Shown here: piece by piece, positions 38,750 to 51,599 of the stretch | Numbering within the stretch: position 1 is the stretch's first letter | Layout of the letters: the number at the start of each line of letters is the position of its first letter | Assembly (NCBI RefSeq): GCF_048564905.1 | Contig: NC_132989.1 | Span: 103,456,257 to 103,520,256 of the forward strand | From: Vicugna pacos | Lineage: Eukaryota > Chordata > Mammalia > Artiodactyla > Camelidae | Direction of reading: 5' to 3' | DNA: 64,000 bases | Notes under the pieces: generated by a model | The model's input: the letters and a program-made list of their open reading frames with translations, nothing else | What the model was told of the DNA's origin: nothing | Database searches by the model: none | Made by a program: the position numbers and the translations under genes

Positions 38750-40400
38750 TAAATCTTTTTGGGACAGAGCATCAACTTCAAGGGCTAAAAATGTCTCAGT
38801 TGCACAGAATGAACAAAATCAGGATAAGAGGCATTTTTAGGGATGGCAGCCAGAGGTGGAATGTCAGAGACTGAACATAGTAAAGGAAACTATATAGGAA
38901 TTTGGACTGATGTGGGCTGACTGAGTCAGAAAAGGATGTGGTGAACATACACAAGGTGGAGTGTCCCAGTGTGAGAGTCAGAGTGTGGGCTGAGGAGGGC
39001 ATCTATTCACAGGAAAGGCCAGTATGACGTACTGGAACCTGGGCACGTAGCCGATGCCTCCTGAGAGAGAAGGGATGGTGGCAGATAGGGGAGATTTGTT
39101 ACATATAGAGGGATTGATCAAATATGAGAATAGTTTAAGGATCATCATAGCAAATATTCTTTCTGTAATAGAAACGAGTTAGAAATAAGGAAAGGAAGAA
39201 AACTAGAATACTTCTGTCCTGTTGGACTGCAATTAAAAATATGGGTGTGAACTCATGGTTTTTAATTTATTTGTATGTGTTGACATAGAAATATATCTAT
39301 GTATATGTATAGTATGTGTTATAGTGTGTGCAGTATAAGTAGTGTACAAATATTACTGAGTTGTATCCAATAAGACAGCCTGAGGAAAGCAACATCCCAG
39401 TGACAATGAGTGTGCCAAACACCCCAGATATTTGTTTCTAAATAACCATTTTTGACTAAGAGGAACCAGAGATCTTTTAAGAGACAGATGATTCCACAGC
39501 TGGAGCAGTGTGTGTACAAGACAAACCTGCCCTATCTTGTTGTGTCAAAAAGCAAGCAAGTGCTCTAAGAATGACAAACACGTAAAGGACAGAGAAGCAG
39601 CTTGAATAGGATCCCTCTGGACAAACTGAGGGCTATTTGAACATCCAAATAAATAATATTAGTAAAGGATTGTAACCCATTGGAGAAGATGGAAAGCATT
39701 AGTTCATGAAGGTATAATTTATTAAGTACCTGATTAGAAAATTTTATGATGATTGGAATATTTACATAGCATTTTGAAAGCTTCCAATAAAACATGTATT
39801 CATTACAAAGGGAAAATTTATAATTTTCCAGTTGAGAAGACTGAATCCGTTGATCAAAGTGAATACTGTCAATATAGAGATAAACTGAAAGTTGTCCTTT
39901 GTTGACGGGATGCAGTAAAAACATAAGACCACTTCTGTAATAATCCTATCAAAAATGCCTGACCTAAATCACAACATGAGGAAACATCAGACCAACCTGA
40001 AGTGAGGAAAATAATGACACAATAACTCAAGTGTGATGATCATAATTGTTCAAGTCATCAAGTTAAGGAAAAATTAACTGTTCCAGACTCAAAGATACTA
40101 AAAAGACATAAGCCTAAGTGCAGCACATGATTTGAGAGGAATATTTTTACTGCAAAAGATAGTATTGGAAAAATTGGTGAAATTTAAATGGAGCCTGAGG
40201 ATGATAATATTATATCAGTGCTACATTAGTGATTTTGATAGAAAATTTGAAATGTGTAAGATAATTTACTTGGTAGGAAATGCCAACTAAAGAACTCAGG
40301 AATGATGGTATCTCAAGTTAACAATTTATGCTCAAATGGTTACGAGAAAGATAAGTTTTTTATACTGTCATTCCAAATTTCTATTTTTGTGAGTGTTTAA
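38750..40400 (+). mobile_element. probable L1M 3' region, plus orientation
   Basis: The last part (about 39950-40400) follows the 3' end of an old plus-oriented L1: AAATGGAGCCTGAGGATGATAATATT, TGGTAGGAAATGCCAACTAAAG, CTCAAATGGTTACGAGAAAG, TTTTTATACTGTCATTCCAAATTTC. The earlier part (38750-39900) is less certain and may hold other material. The frame 39565-39924 (-) has no recognisable content. Reversed L1 ORF2 sequence appears to resume after it, which would make this an insertion into the older L1. Confidence 0.5.
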
Positions 40401-40404
40401 AAAT

Positions 40405-40608
40405 TTTTAATGAGTTTATTTCTCCCATTGCAATTAGTACACCTGTGATTGTATTTTTATTTACTAATTGTAATGGTTAAGACTGTCAGCTTTATGTTAA
40501 ATGGAAATGATGAGGATGGAAAATCTCCTGTTTTGACCTTATGAGGAAATCAATTTGCCTTTTTACATCTTACATGATATTAACCAAGGGGATTTTGTAG
40601 AATAAATG
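40405..40608 (-). mobile_element. L1 ORF2 fragment, minus orientation
   Basis: CTTTATGTTAAATGGAAATGATGAGGATGGAAAATCTCCTG-like sequence resembles the reversed ORF2 segment expected after 38745. It is short and diverged, so the link to that L1 is inferred. Confidence 0.5.
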
Positions 40609-40610
40609 AA

Positions 40611-40975
40611 AACAAAGTTTTGAAGTTGCTTATGATGAAAAAATAAAATAAAAACACAATTAAGGCTAACAGTCTTGTAGATATTTTTCTGGAGAGTGCA
40701 TTATGAGACATGTTGTATCCCATGCTCTGCCATAATTATCATTATGATTATGGGCAAATTATTTAATCCCATGGGGTTCTGGTTTCATCATAACTAAAAG
40801 CAGAATAGTTGGGTGAGGTTAAATTTGAGACACCCTTACATTCTGTAATTCTATATTAGCATGGCTAATAAAGCAAAAAGAAAAGAATACATTTCATAGG
40901 TATAAAAAGAGGGGGTAATAACTCTTGAATTACTCAACTTTTCTCTATAAATCTTTTCAAGGAAAGTATTTTTAA
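40611..40975. repeat. duplicated block, copy B
   Basis: The partner of 36001-36365, offset by about 4.61 kb. It contains a MIR-like core at about 40700-40810 and the shared TACATTCTGTAATTCTATATTA. The many substitutions and small indels between copies point to an old event. Confidence 0.7.
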
Positions 40976-41215
40976 GTTATTAAGGTATAATATGTATAAT
41001 ATGTTTCATTATAAAATTGTGAAAGTAGTATATTTAAAATATTAACTTGCATTTTTAAAATTTATATAAATGGTATTTTGCTAAACAGTTTCTCTTTTTT
41101 CTTATTAACATGATGTATTTTAAAGATTTATAATATTATTTCTACACTTACAGTGTTAAATTTAACTGTTGCACAGTATTTCACTATATGCATCTACCAA
41201 ACTGTAAACAAGAAT
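40976..41215 (-). mobile_element. L1 3'-end fragment after block B
   Basis: ATTTATATAAATGGTATTTTGC and GTTGCACAGTATTTCACTATATGCATCTACC resemble a reversed L1 3' UTR with internal loss. Like the L1 after block A, it abuts the duplicated block. Confidence 0.5.
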
Positions 41216-41925
41216 AACAAACAATCAGCCCTACTCGGAAAGATTCCGATTCAGTTGGTCAACAATAAGAACCAGACATGTTTTTTGTTTGTATGTTTTT
41301 GTTTTTATTTTTTAGATTTCTGTGCATGGTCCTTGCATGGGAATAGAAGCATGAGCCTGACTTCCCCTTAAGTTCTGAATCTTTGTTTATGATTAATTAC
41401 TATGGTCATTGTCTCTTGGCTTCTTTAAAATATTGTGATTTGTTGCTCCAAGCTTAAGCTTCTTCAGGATGTTTTAGGGTGACCTGATCTTAATGTCAGT
41501 TGTTTTATGCTGGTTTTGATTTACTCTAGTTTTGCATCATTCTAAACAATTGGTACTTACTCTCAAAATGTAGGAACTTTACAAAAACGTTATAATTTCC
41601 ATTCTAATACACCACAGCAGTTTGATTCATTAAAAACATAGGTATAGCCTATTCTTTCATTTCCATCTAATTGTTGGAGAGGGATAAATAAAAGATGGGA
41701 ATAGCCTAAAAAAATTACACAGGGAGAGATGAGGGAAAAGAAGAATGCAGTTGGTTTACTAACAATGGCTTGTTTTTAGCTCATCACTGAGTTACCCTTA
41801 AATTCAGAATAAACTTATTATAACACCACTAAAAATGTATAGAGTATTGTGTTTTCTCTTTCCACTGAAATTTGTCCTCATAACTTCCTCATAGAATTGT
41901 TTATTACTTGTTCATTTATTTATTT
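41216..41925. other. CDH10: unassigned intronic sequence
   Basis: No recognised feature. Confidence 0.35.
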
Positions 41926-41929
41926 AAAT

Positions 41930-43240
41930 AGACTATATTTTACAGTGGTTTTAAGTTCACAGGAAAATTGAGAGTAGGTGCATAGATTCCCCAAATACCC
42001 CTCCCCTGACACATGCACAGCCTCATTATCAGAATCACTCACAAGGTGGTACAACTATTAGAGCTGATGAACCTACACTGACACATCACAATCATCCAGT
42101 GTCCAAGGTGCCATTACAGTTACCCTTGATGTTGTATATCCTCTGGATTCAGACAAAAGTATAATGGCATATGCTCATCATTATGTTATCATACAGAGTA
42201 TTTTTTCACTACCCCAAATTCCTCAGTGCTTCACCTGTTCATCCCCAGTGCCCCCAGCCCCTGGCAACCATGATCATTTTACTGTCTCCATAGTTTTGCC
42301 TTTTCCAGAATATTATACTGTTAAAATTTTTATGTATCCTTTTTCAGATTGGTTTTTTTCACTTAATAATGTGCATTGAAGGTTCCTCTATGTCTTCATG
42401 GCTTCAAAGGTCAGCTCTTTTTAGTGCTAAATAATATTCCATTGTCTGGATGTACCACAGTTTATCCATTCATCTATGGAAGGACATCTTGGTTGCTTCC
42501 ATGTTTTGGCAATGGCAGCTGCCATAAACATCCATGTGCAGGTTATTGTATAGATGTAAGTTTTCAGCTCCTTTGGGTAAATACCAAAAAGCATGATTAT
42601 TGGATCATATGGTAAGAGTTTTGTCAGAAACCTCCAAACTGTCATTAAAGTGGCTGTACTATTGTGCATTCCCACCCACAATAAGTAAGAGTTCTTAACT
42701 GCTTCACATCCTCCACAAAGGGTGTTGTCAGTGTTCCAGATCTGGGCCGTTCAAATAAATGGGTAGTGGTATCTCACTGTTATTTAATGTGTATTTCCTG
42801 ATAACAGGAAATCTGTGTGACCTTTTCATGTGCTTATTTGCCATCTTTGTATCTTCTCTAGTGAGGTGTCTCCTAATTTAAATTGAGTTTTGTTTCTTTA
42901 TTGTTGATTTTAAGAGAGCTTTGTAAATTTTATCAATGTCCTTTATCAGATGTGTCTTTTGTAAATATTTTCTTCCAGTTTGTGGTCTATCTTCTCATTC
43001 TCTTGAGGTTGTCTTTTGCAGAGCAGAAGTCTTTGATTTGAATGAAGTTCAGCTTCTCAGTTTTTTTCTTTCAAGGATTATGACTTTGATATTGCACCTT
43101 AATGTTATTCACATAGCTGAGTTCCTTTATATTTCTTCCTATGCTATCTTCTAAAGGTTTTATAGCTTGTGTTTTACACTTAGGTCTCTGATCCGTTTTG
43201 ATCAAATGCAAATTTGTACCAAACACATATTTCTGAAGTG
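41930..43240 (-). mobile_element. L1 3' end into ORF2, minus orientation
   Basis: A long reversed L1M fragment: TTTACAGTGGTTTTAAGTTCACAGG, GATGAACCTACACTGACAC, CCCCTGGCAACCATGATC, AATAATATTCCATTGTCTGGATG, ATTGGATCATATGGTAAG, TGTGCATTCCCACCCACAATAAG, TTTTGCAGAGCAGAAGTC. All listed frames on either strand within it (42164-43154) are L1 remains and not host genes. Confidence 0.85.
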
Positions 43241-43389
43241 ACTAATATACAGTATGAAATTTATGTTAATCCCCCTGAGATTTCTACTTTAAAATTCCAC
43301 AAATATTCAGTTCTATTCACATTTTTATCATATATAAACATTAGCATTATATTTACAAAAATGAAATTATGTAATACTTTAAAACATTA

Positions 43390-43615
43390 AATAATAAAAG
43401 GAATACTAGTTACTACTTACTGGCATAATGGGTGCCAGTTATTACTAGGCAATTTAGGTGCTGTAATTTACACAACACTATTGCAATACAAGGATTGCTA
43501 TTCTTGCTTTACCAAGAGGAAACTGAAGCTTGGAGAGGCTACTTATTATATCTAGTTACTTAGCTAATAAATTTTAGAGCAAGGATTCAAATCTAGTACT
43601 ATCTTATCAGGAAAC
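43390..43615 (-). repeat. MIR SINE, reversed
   Basis: ACCAAGAGGAAACTGAAGCTTGGAGAGGC, then AGTTACTTAGCTAATAAATTTTAGAGC, then AAGGATTCAAATC is the reverse of the MIR core. Confidence 0.75.
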
Positions 43616-43794
43616 TTGGATTAATTCACTGGAGTGTACTAGGCATATCAGTAAATAGGTGTAAAACATCAGAGAAAAAACACAACTTTATTTGATCTTG
43701 TTTTTGTGGGTAGAGCTCTTGTTGAATACATAAATTTATCGCTACTAAATTTCAACCTATAATTGCTTTACTCTTAAGATAGTGACAACCACTT

Positions 43795-43975
43795 ATAGAG
43801 GAAAAAACCCTGGAGTTTCAACTTCAGCATATATTAACAGCCAAGATTCCTTAGGAACATGACCTAATCTCTCAAAGTCTCAGTTTCCATATTTTTAAAG
43901 GAAATAATAACATCTATTGATACAAGTTGTAATTCTGGATATCAAAATAGAAGAGGAATATGCAAACCCTTTAAA
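43795..43975 (+). repeat. MIR SINE relic
   Basis: CCCTGGAGTTTCAAC, ATGACCTAATCTCTCAAAGTCTCAGTTTCC and AAATAATAACATC follow the MIR core in the plus sense. Confidence 0.55.
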
Positions 43976-46900
43976 ATCAAGCAAGCCCCTTCTGAGTGCA
44001 TTGTGTTATTTTAACTTAGGACACACATCAGTGGAAAAGGACAGCAGCTTCTAACAAAAAGCACATTTAATTCAACGCAGTTTTTTTTACGTCAGTGCAA
44101 AGAGGAATCTAAAGGAAATACTCAGAAATGGAAGTGGCAGTGTAAGTAATAATTATTTGTTGGCCACATGCTACATTGTTGATGAGGCTTTCTTCCCAAC
44201 ATATTTTCCTGCTGGCCTATTTAGTATGCTGGAAACATGTGAGTCAAAGGAAACATGTAGAATATTAAAGCACACACATACAGAGAAGTGGAAATACTTC
44301 CAAATGAAACATCATCATCTTGTCTTTAATTTAACCAACATAAAGTACAGAAGATCTTGCTTTTAGTTGAGCAGCTGGGATCATGGATTACTAATGTAAC
44401 ATCATCCATAAATGTTAAGTTAAAACAAGACAGAAATAGTTAGATGTTCACAAATTTGGAGATAAAATAATGAAAACTGGTAAGTAAGTTCTTTTACAGT
44501 AAAGATATGAAAGTAACACAATATTAAAAAGTCATACTTTAAAACATGACTTTAAACACACTTTAAAAACATGAAATAAATGTGTGACCATATATTTAAT
44601 TTGTTGTCTGGCCAAAAACAAAATAGCAACTGAAATCTGGCCTATACAATAAGTAAATTGATTTTTTTTTCTATTTTAACCAGCTAAAACAGTTCTAAAT
44701 TTTTATTCTCCATTTTTTAAATAGTAGTTTTAAACTAGATTGTAATAGTTCTTTCTTATGAAAATTGGGCCTTGTTTTTAAAGCCTCACTTTGCAACCAG
44801 CTTTTTTTTTCAACCTTTCAATTTACTGTTTTATAACTTTTCATTGTCCATTGCATGCATTCTTTGTAGTATCTTAACCACAATTTTCAGAACACACTTT
44901 CTTTTACCTGATATGTTTTCAGTCAACCAGTATTCTGAGTTTTCTCTTCCAATATACACAACTCTCAACATATTTTTAAGATAAAGAAAATACTCCAGTG
45001 TGAGTCAGTTCAACAGTGAAATGTCTGAAGGAAGTGTTGTTGATTGGATATTGATCTAGGGTCAGTTTATGCACATTGTAGCTCTGCACTCAGTTAGTTT
45101 ACAAAAAAAAGGTAATTCATTAAGGCAGTTTCTTTTATGTGCCCAGATATACATTTGTATACACAAATGAATAGCTAAGAAATGTCACAACCAAATAATA
45201 CATTTCAACAGACATCTATTTTATTACTAAAATTGGCTGTGATTTACACCGTGGTTAAAGTACATTTGTAGGATGATTTGCCTGAAGAGTGAAACGACCA
45301 CAACCCATTGTGTTTGCCTGTTTATTTCTACTAAACAAGAGGAAAATAATCCCATTCATACCTAACGGCATGTTTATTTGTGTGCACTAATAATATGAAA
45401 TGCGGAATCAAATGTACAGTTTTATGAGAACTGTCCTGCTGAAAAGACCAGTTAAGACAAATAATTCGTACTAGGCAAACCCTCCTGGCCATACTGCCCC
45501 AGGCAAAATGTTTGCTTTTAAAGGATGAGATTAAAAGTTGCTAAAAAATAAACAACAGAAGGACGCTGAATGAGATAGAACTTGATTCATGAGAAAACAT
45601 GCTGGATCTTAAAACACGTACATGTAAAATATTTTAATAATTAATGCGTGTTAAATTTCATGTTGACAGGTCAACACAGGGCAAAAACAAAATCATCTTT
45701 GTCACTGAACATCTTGATTCTGACAATGTGTACATGCTTTGTGTTTGTTGAACCAAGCTGTTATATGTTGTAATAATCAAGATATCTCTTCTTACAATAT
45801 TTCTTTGATTTTTTACTTCCCTGTTTCTTTTTCTCTCCCAATTTTTATGCTGACACCTTTATTTCTTGACTCTGATCTTGTTGTTGTTGTTCAGTCTCAA
45901 AAACATACCCTGAGAAGGGTCATGAATTTTAATATCTCTTAAGATACATATTTATTAATCCTTTGGGGGGATTGAATAGAATTATCCATATAAAGTGTAG
46001 TCATATAAAATAAAAATTTTTTTTCTAAATTAGTCCTCCAGACTAATTATGATTTTTAAAATTTATCCCAATAGCTTTTATTACTTTACTTAAATTCTTG
46101 TAATTATTTTTTCATAATATCTTTGCTTGTTAAACATAAATAATAATTTAGGAGAATATTTGAAATTTTGAATGTTCTGGGAAATTCTGAATACTGATCA
46201 AAGCTTATAATAGTGAAGTTTCAAACAAAATTAGTGATGTGAATTGTATGTCATTGCTGTATAGCCAAATATCCTGAGATGATAAAATATACTAGCTTTA
46301 GTTACAGAAAGTTTGCCCAAGAACATAAGTAATTCTCAACATTACTTACTAAAAGTGCTACAGATTTTTAACACTTAAATAATCTTTGGTTACATTGTAC
46401 TTATTTTTTACTTTCAGCTTAAAAATTATAATTTGTCTTTTTTTTCTTTCTCTTATGCTTATTTTGCTTAATATCACATAAATTATAATAGGCACAAAGT
46501 ATTTTATTCTTATACTTTCCCTCTTGTTTCAAAAGACTTGAATTCTGTGGCTAGTTATGTTGTAAGTGAAATATAAAACTCATGTAATGATTTCTCAAAG
46601 GAATTGAAAACAATTAAATTCAATTCTTGCTTGAGAAGATTGCCAAGCATCATTAGTTGCATCTTCAATCTATTCTATTCATCTTATTTTGTTTAGTGAC
46701 TATAACAATTTTTAAGTAATTGTTAAATTCATCAGGGAGGGTTTAGTTGGAACATCATCCAGTTGCTGCAGAAGCTGAAGTAGTTATTTGTCCTTGTTGA
46801 CACATATGTTTATTTATTGGCAAACTTGGGCCTTTTTTTTTAACTGACTGGAAATAAGTTCTGTGAATTTATCTCTTTCTCTTTCCACTTGACTGATGAC

Positions 46901-48475
46901 TAAAAGATGCAAGCAAACAACTTAGCTGAAAAATGAAATTAAGCTATAGAATCTTAATGGTGTGTAGTCTTTATTTTTATGTGAAGAGGATCACAAATGA
47001 AATTAAACACAAAATTACATGGAAATATATGGAACCTTCTTTTTTTTTTCCAACCAGCATTTGTTTCTATTTTACTAAAATCAGATTGGCTATAAATTGA
47101 AAATGACACAATGAGAAATAAGAATGATTATTTAAGGGTATTAAAATAGGAGAAAAAATATCAAGCCTTTCATAGCTGGCGATAAAATCAAATTACAAGT
47201 AATGCAAAAAAAGTAGAAAATGTCAGCTTAAAATATTTTCAAGAAGATATTAATGGTAAATTGAAAGCCTCAAAATTGAAGAGTAGAAAATAAAATAACA
47301 AATACAAAATAAAAAAGGAATTCATTTTAATAACCTCATTTTTGTCTATGTTCAAAGTGGTAGTATGTAGTACTAACAACAGAAAGTTATCCACTGTGTC
47401 ACCACATCACCACCACACATACACATTAACATTTTTCATAGAATTTACACAAAAGAAGTGAGGTACTTTAGGCAAACTTGAAAAGAAGAACACCTTCAAA
47501 TATAGTTTATAGTTATGATTTTAAAGAAAAAATATGAACAATCTTGAGATTAAATCTCATCAACTTGGTTTTAAATTATTTCAAATGTTTGAGAACATAT
47601 ATAAAAATATTTTTGTGAACTCTAGAAAACAAGTGAATGTATCATAATTACCCATGAGTAATAATAAAAAGAAATTATGCTCAATTAATATAGGTTGTCA
47701 TATGTACAGTCATACCTTGGTCTCTATTATAGACCAATGTGCTGCTTTGTAATAAGGATGTATTAAATATTCTATTAAATTGTATCAATATTTTAAATCT
47801 ATTCCTGATAATTTTCTATTCATTAAACTTTAAAACATCATCCAAGTAATTACTATTTAATGGATAGTTCAATCAAAAATTTTGTTTAACCATTAGTGAT
47901 AGAACTTCAAGAGATTTTTCAGTAAGGATGAAGCTTAGTGATTTAATTCAACCTTATGTAAAAGACCTCTTGAGCTAATGATACAAAACAACTACATTTA
48001 ATAGATTTTAAATATCCCTGAAATTTGGAGACTCAACAGCAAAAAATAAAAACAAAGTTAACACAACCTGCACAGTTATGTTTTATTTAGTAATGTAAGT
48101 TAAAACACAATTATTTGTGGTGCAATTAGAGCCTACAGTTTTAATTTTACTCAGTATAACTGCACTATTTTTTTCTTTAAAGTAGATTTCTACATGGTAG
48201 CCTAAACACTCTTGGTTGTCTCCTTTCCCACCTAAAGAAGAAGAAAATGAAATGATAAGTATAGATGAGAAGCAAAGGGAACAAACTGATGAGCTTTCAG
48301 ATGAATAAAAATTCTGAAGACTTTATGGGCAACTAAAAGTGTAGTGGCCACAGTGATAGCTCCTCCAATCACCAGAACAGAAGTGGGCATTAATGAGAGT
48401 AGGACAGAAGAAAGCTGAGAGGAAAGTGAGTATTATTTGGAAGAGAGTATTATTTTCAACTTTAATTTGGACTCG
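43976..48475. other. CDH10: unassigned AT-rich intronic sequence
   Basis: A long stretch with no recognised gene, RNA or nameable repeat. Several T/A runs (e.g. 44663-44671, 44803-44811, 47040-47050) may be tails of old retroelements. Confidence 0.35.
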
Positions 48476-48479
48476 TTGG

Positions 48480-49200
48480 TTATTTAGTTTATTTCCTCCT
48501 CGGCAATGTGCTGCCTTGAATGTCTTCTCCTCCCCCTCCCACCTCTACTAATAGCATAAGCAAAACATCCAAACAGATATCTTCCTAGAAGTGATTATGG
48601 CTCTCAAATTGTTTGTTAGTAACACCCAATGTTTGTGTACAGCAGTGGAGATGGGAGCTCATCACCTTCATGCTCCCCATGTGCACAATTTACTTGGAAG
48701 TTCTCAATCCCGATAGACAAGAGTCCATCCTTACTGGAAGGTGATTTTTCATTAGTCTCTCACATTTCTTCACATCCAGATACTAACGGTCATTTTGCTT
48801 AGGTTAGCTTAATTTGAGAATAGTACAAATAGAAAACATCTCACTCCCCAGTGATATTCCAGGATAGTAGATAAAAGCCTCTCCCTTTCCTTCCTGATGA
48901 GGATTTGCTTGCTTCCCAGGGAAATAGACAGTGCTAGAACTTCCCCTGGGGACTCCCCATTGTAGATCCGCTATGTGCACAGTGGGTCTGTGATGCCCAT
49001 CAGCCCTGGGGACTTGGGAGCAAGGGGAACTGAGACAAACATGCTGCCTGCTCTGCTTACAGTAATTAACTGTCTAAACTGGTTTTGAAACTTTGTGTCT
49101 TTAGTGGCCAAGTCTATGGAAGTGTGGCAAGCTAACCTAGCAGCTGCCACCATGCACTGCCTGGCTGCTTGACAGTCCCATTTGGACAGCGTGTTGCCCT
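48480..49200. other. GC-richer unassigned segment
   Basis: This segment stands out from its AT-rich surroundings (CCTCCCCCTCCCACC, GGTCTGTGATGCCCATCAGCCCTGGGG). A 60-codon frame at 48971-49153 (-) runs through it but matches no family I recognise. It could be an old LTR, a retrocopy scrap or unique sequence. Confidence 0.3.
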
Positions 49201-49209
49201 CATGGTTAT

Positions 49210-49813
49210 TTAATGGTCAGGCTTGTAAGGAAGAAGAAAAGTCATTAAAGCCTCTAATGAACCTTTTACACAAATGTAAAAGAATAACAAAACGTTCACT
49301 AACACTTTGGAAAGTCCTGCAGCATAAAAAAAGAACTTCATTTAGTAAATAGAGCATCAATCTCTGGTGGAATGAGAAATAAGTCAGAGAAAAGTAAAGA
49401 ACTTTAGAATAATGAAATTACTTCTTCCAAGAGAGAGGGAAAATGTAGGATATTTTTATAAGAAGGCTTATTTGAAACAAACAAAAATTTTATTTCAAAT
49501 TATAAATAATCAAAGCAAATTTAAAAGGGATGGTCTAAATAAAACAGTCAAGGATAACTCCAGAAGGTCTAATATGTTTTCTAATAGAAAATCTAGAAAA
49601 TGAGGAAAAGAGAGAGAGAGAGAAAAGATCAAATAATGCAGAGATAATCAAATATTAAACAACGTAATTTTTTCCCCAAAGCTGAGGAAAGACATCAATA
49701 ATCATACCGAAAGGACTCCATAAAACATTAAACTGAAGGTGCTTAAATTTCTATCATTACAAAATTTTAAAACAATAAGGACAAGATCTTCAGTGTAAAT
49801 ATGGCATAATCAG

Positions 49814-49848
<35 letters not shown>

Positions 49849-50140
49849 GTTACTAGAACCAAATGAAAATCAGTTTCTGAGTAGACTTTTCAAGAGCAAT
49901 AGTGAGTGTTAAAAGAAAATGTCATAATTTCTAAAATTTTCTGAAGAACATCATTTGGAACGCAGCATTATATATCTAGTTAAATTATCAATCAACACAT
50001 TTGATGAAAGCTGTTACTGTGAATTACAGGGGAAAAAAATAGGGAGAAAAAAGCAACTAGAAGGAATTAGAGTTATGCAGAGGAAAACTTGTAAACAAAG
50101 CTCTTGTTTCCAGGTATGCAGGATTAATATATATTAATAT
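49210..50140 (+). mobile_element. old L1 fragment (ORF1/ORF2 junction region), plus orientation
   Basis: Diverged phrases such as AAAGCTGAGGAAAGACATCAATAATC, GACAAGATCTTCAGTG and GCAGCATTATATATCTAG follow an L1M segment upstream of ORF2. It is interrupted by a TTA microsatellite. The listed frames at 49412-49603 and 49955-50137 are L1 remains. Confidence 0.5.
49815..49848. repeat. (TTA)n microsatellite
   Basis: About eleven TTA units without interruption. Confidence 0.95.
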
Positions 50141-50189
50141 ATAATTCAATATAAATTAATGTATGTTCCACTCATCAAATAAAATAGGT

Positions 50190-50640
50190 GACTCTTCTGG
50201 TTAGCCATTGCCACCTATCACCATAAAATGTAGTGATGTACCACAACAACAGTTACTTTATCCTTTAGCATGGTTCCCATGGTTCAGGATGTAGGGGAAG
50301 ACGTGACTGGGTGTTTCTGGCTTAGAGTTTCCAATAAGGTTTCAGGCAAATGGTGGGTGAAAAGCTGGAGTAATTGGGGTGGGCTGGACCTCTTCCCTCT
50401 GTGTCTCTGTACTTCTGTGTGGTCTCTCCATGCCTCGTTGGGGTTCCCCGGAGTTTGATAGCTTCAGAATAGCTGACTGCTTACACAGTGGCTCAGGGAT
50501 GTAGTCCAAGGGTTACAGCTCCCAAGGCAGGTGTCTCTTCACTTTTTCTGACTTAGCCTCAAAAATCACACATCATCACCTTGACTACATTCTGTCAACT
50601 ACAGGATTCTAGAAGAGAGAAACTGGATTCCACCTCTTGT
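50190..50640. repeat. old mammalian LTR-like repeat, family not assigned
   Basis: GGTTAGCCATTGCCACC, CCACAACAACAGTTACTTTATC, GTGTGGTCTCTCCATGCC and AGAAACTGGATTCCACCTCTTG follow the order of a common old mammalian repeat whose name I do not recall safely. Treat as a non-coding fossil. The frame 50270-50458 is internal to it. Confidence 0.5.
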
Positions 50641-51137
50641 TGGGGATTCAAGATGAGGGCTATTGAGCAGTTCCTCTTCTTAAAAAAATTTTTTTTATTG
50701 AAGCATAGTTGATTTACAATATTAGTATCAGGTGTACAGCAAAGTGATTCAGTTATACATATATTTTTTTTCTTTTCAGATTCTTTTCCATTATATGTTA
50801 TTACAAGAAATTGAATATAGTCCCCGTGCTATACAGTAGGTCCTTGTTTATTTATGTTACATATAGTAGTGTGTGTCTGTTAATCCCCAACCCCTAATTT
50901 ATCCATCCTCGCCCTTTCCTCTTTGGTAACCATAGTTTGTTTTCTATATCCATGTGTCTATTTTTGGTTTATAAATACAATTTATTTATTTTTTTGGATT
51001 CCACATATAAGTGATATCATATGATATTTGTCTTTTCCTGTCTGACTTACTTCACTTAATATGATAATGTCTGGGTTCATCCATGTTGCTGCAAATGGCA
51101 TTATTTCATTCTTTTCTATGGCTGAGTAAGATTCCAT

Positions 51138-51220
51138 TATATATATATATACACACACACACATATATACACACACATACATACACACATACACACACAC
51201 ACACACATACACACACACCC
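51138..51220. repeat. (TA)n/(CA)n compound microsatellite
   Basis: TATATATA followed by CA units with scattered T interruptions, inside the L1. Confidence 0.95.
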
Positions 51221-51380
51221 CACATCTTCTTTATCCATTCATCTGTCGGTGACCATTTAGATTGCTTCCATGTCTTGACTATTGTAAATAGTGCTACTGT
51301 AACCATCAGGGTGCATGTATCTTTTTGAATTAGAGTTTTATCTAGATATTCACCCAGGAGTAGGATTGCTGGATCAAATA

Positions 51381-51403
51381 TACACACACACACACACACA
51401 CAC
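51381..51403. repeat. (CA)n microsatellite, second array
   Basis: About eleven CA units, preceding the second copy of the duplicated L1 segment. Confidence 0.95.
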
Positions 51404-51599
51404 CACATCTTCTTTATCCAGTCATCTGTTGATGGACATTTAGGTTGTTTCCATGTCTTGACTATTGTAAATTGGAGCACTTCCTCTTGATTAGGGAGTA
51501 ACGAGTTACTGAAAGAGGATATAGACTGGAAATACTGTTGCAGTCATCTGTGGAAAATACTATCTGCTACTTACACATAATTTTTTAAAAAAGTGAATT

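Larger units (their letters stand above)
50679..51474 (-). mobile_element. 5'-truncated L1, cetartiodactyl type, with TSD
   Basis: Reversed L1 3' UTR: TTTTTTATTGAAGCATAGTTG, TGTACAGCAAAGTGATTCAG, CCCCGTGCTATACAGTAGG, then GCTGCAAATGGCATTATTTC. This 3' UTR type is familiar from L1 of cattle, pigs and camels. It is flanked by GAGCAGTTCCTCTT (50665-50678) and GAGCACTTCCTCTT (51475-51488), a target duplication with one mismatch. A segment of the element is present twice (51221-51289 and 51404-51473), each copy preceded by a CA array. The frames here on both strands (VCVC-rich on -, THTH-rich on +) are repeat-derived. Confidence 0.9.

Noticed and set aside
48971-49153. 60-codon minus-strand frame beginning MVAAARLACH
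   Set aside because: No family recognised, no neighbouring exon signals, and short enough to occur by chance in GC-richer DNA.
50982-51480. Frames rich in VCVC or THTH around 51.0-51.5 kb
   Set aside because: They are CA-repeat and L1 3' UTR sequence, not proteins.
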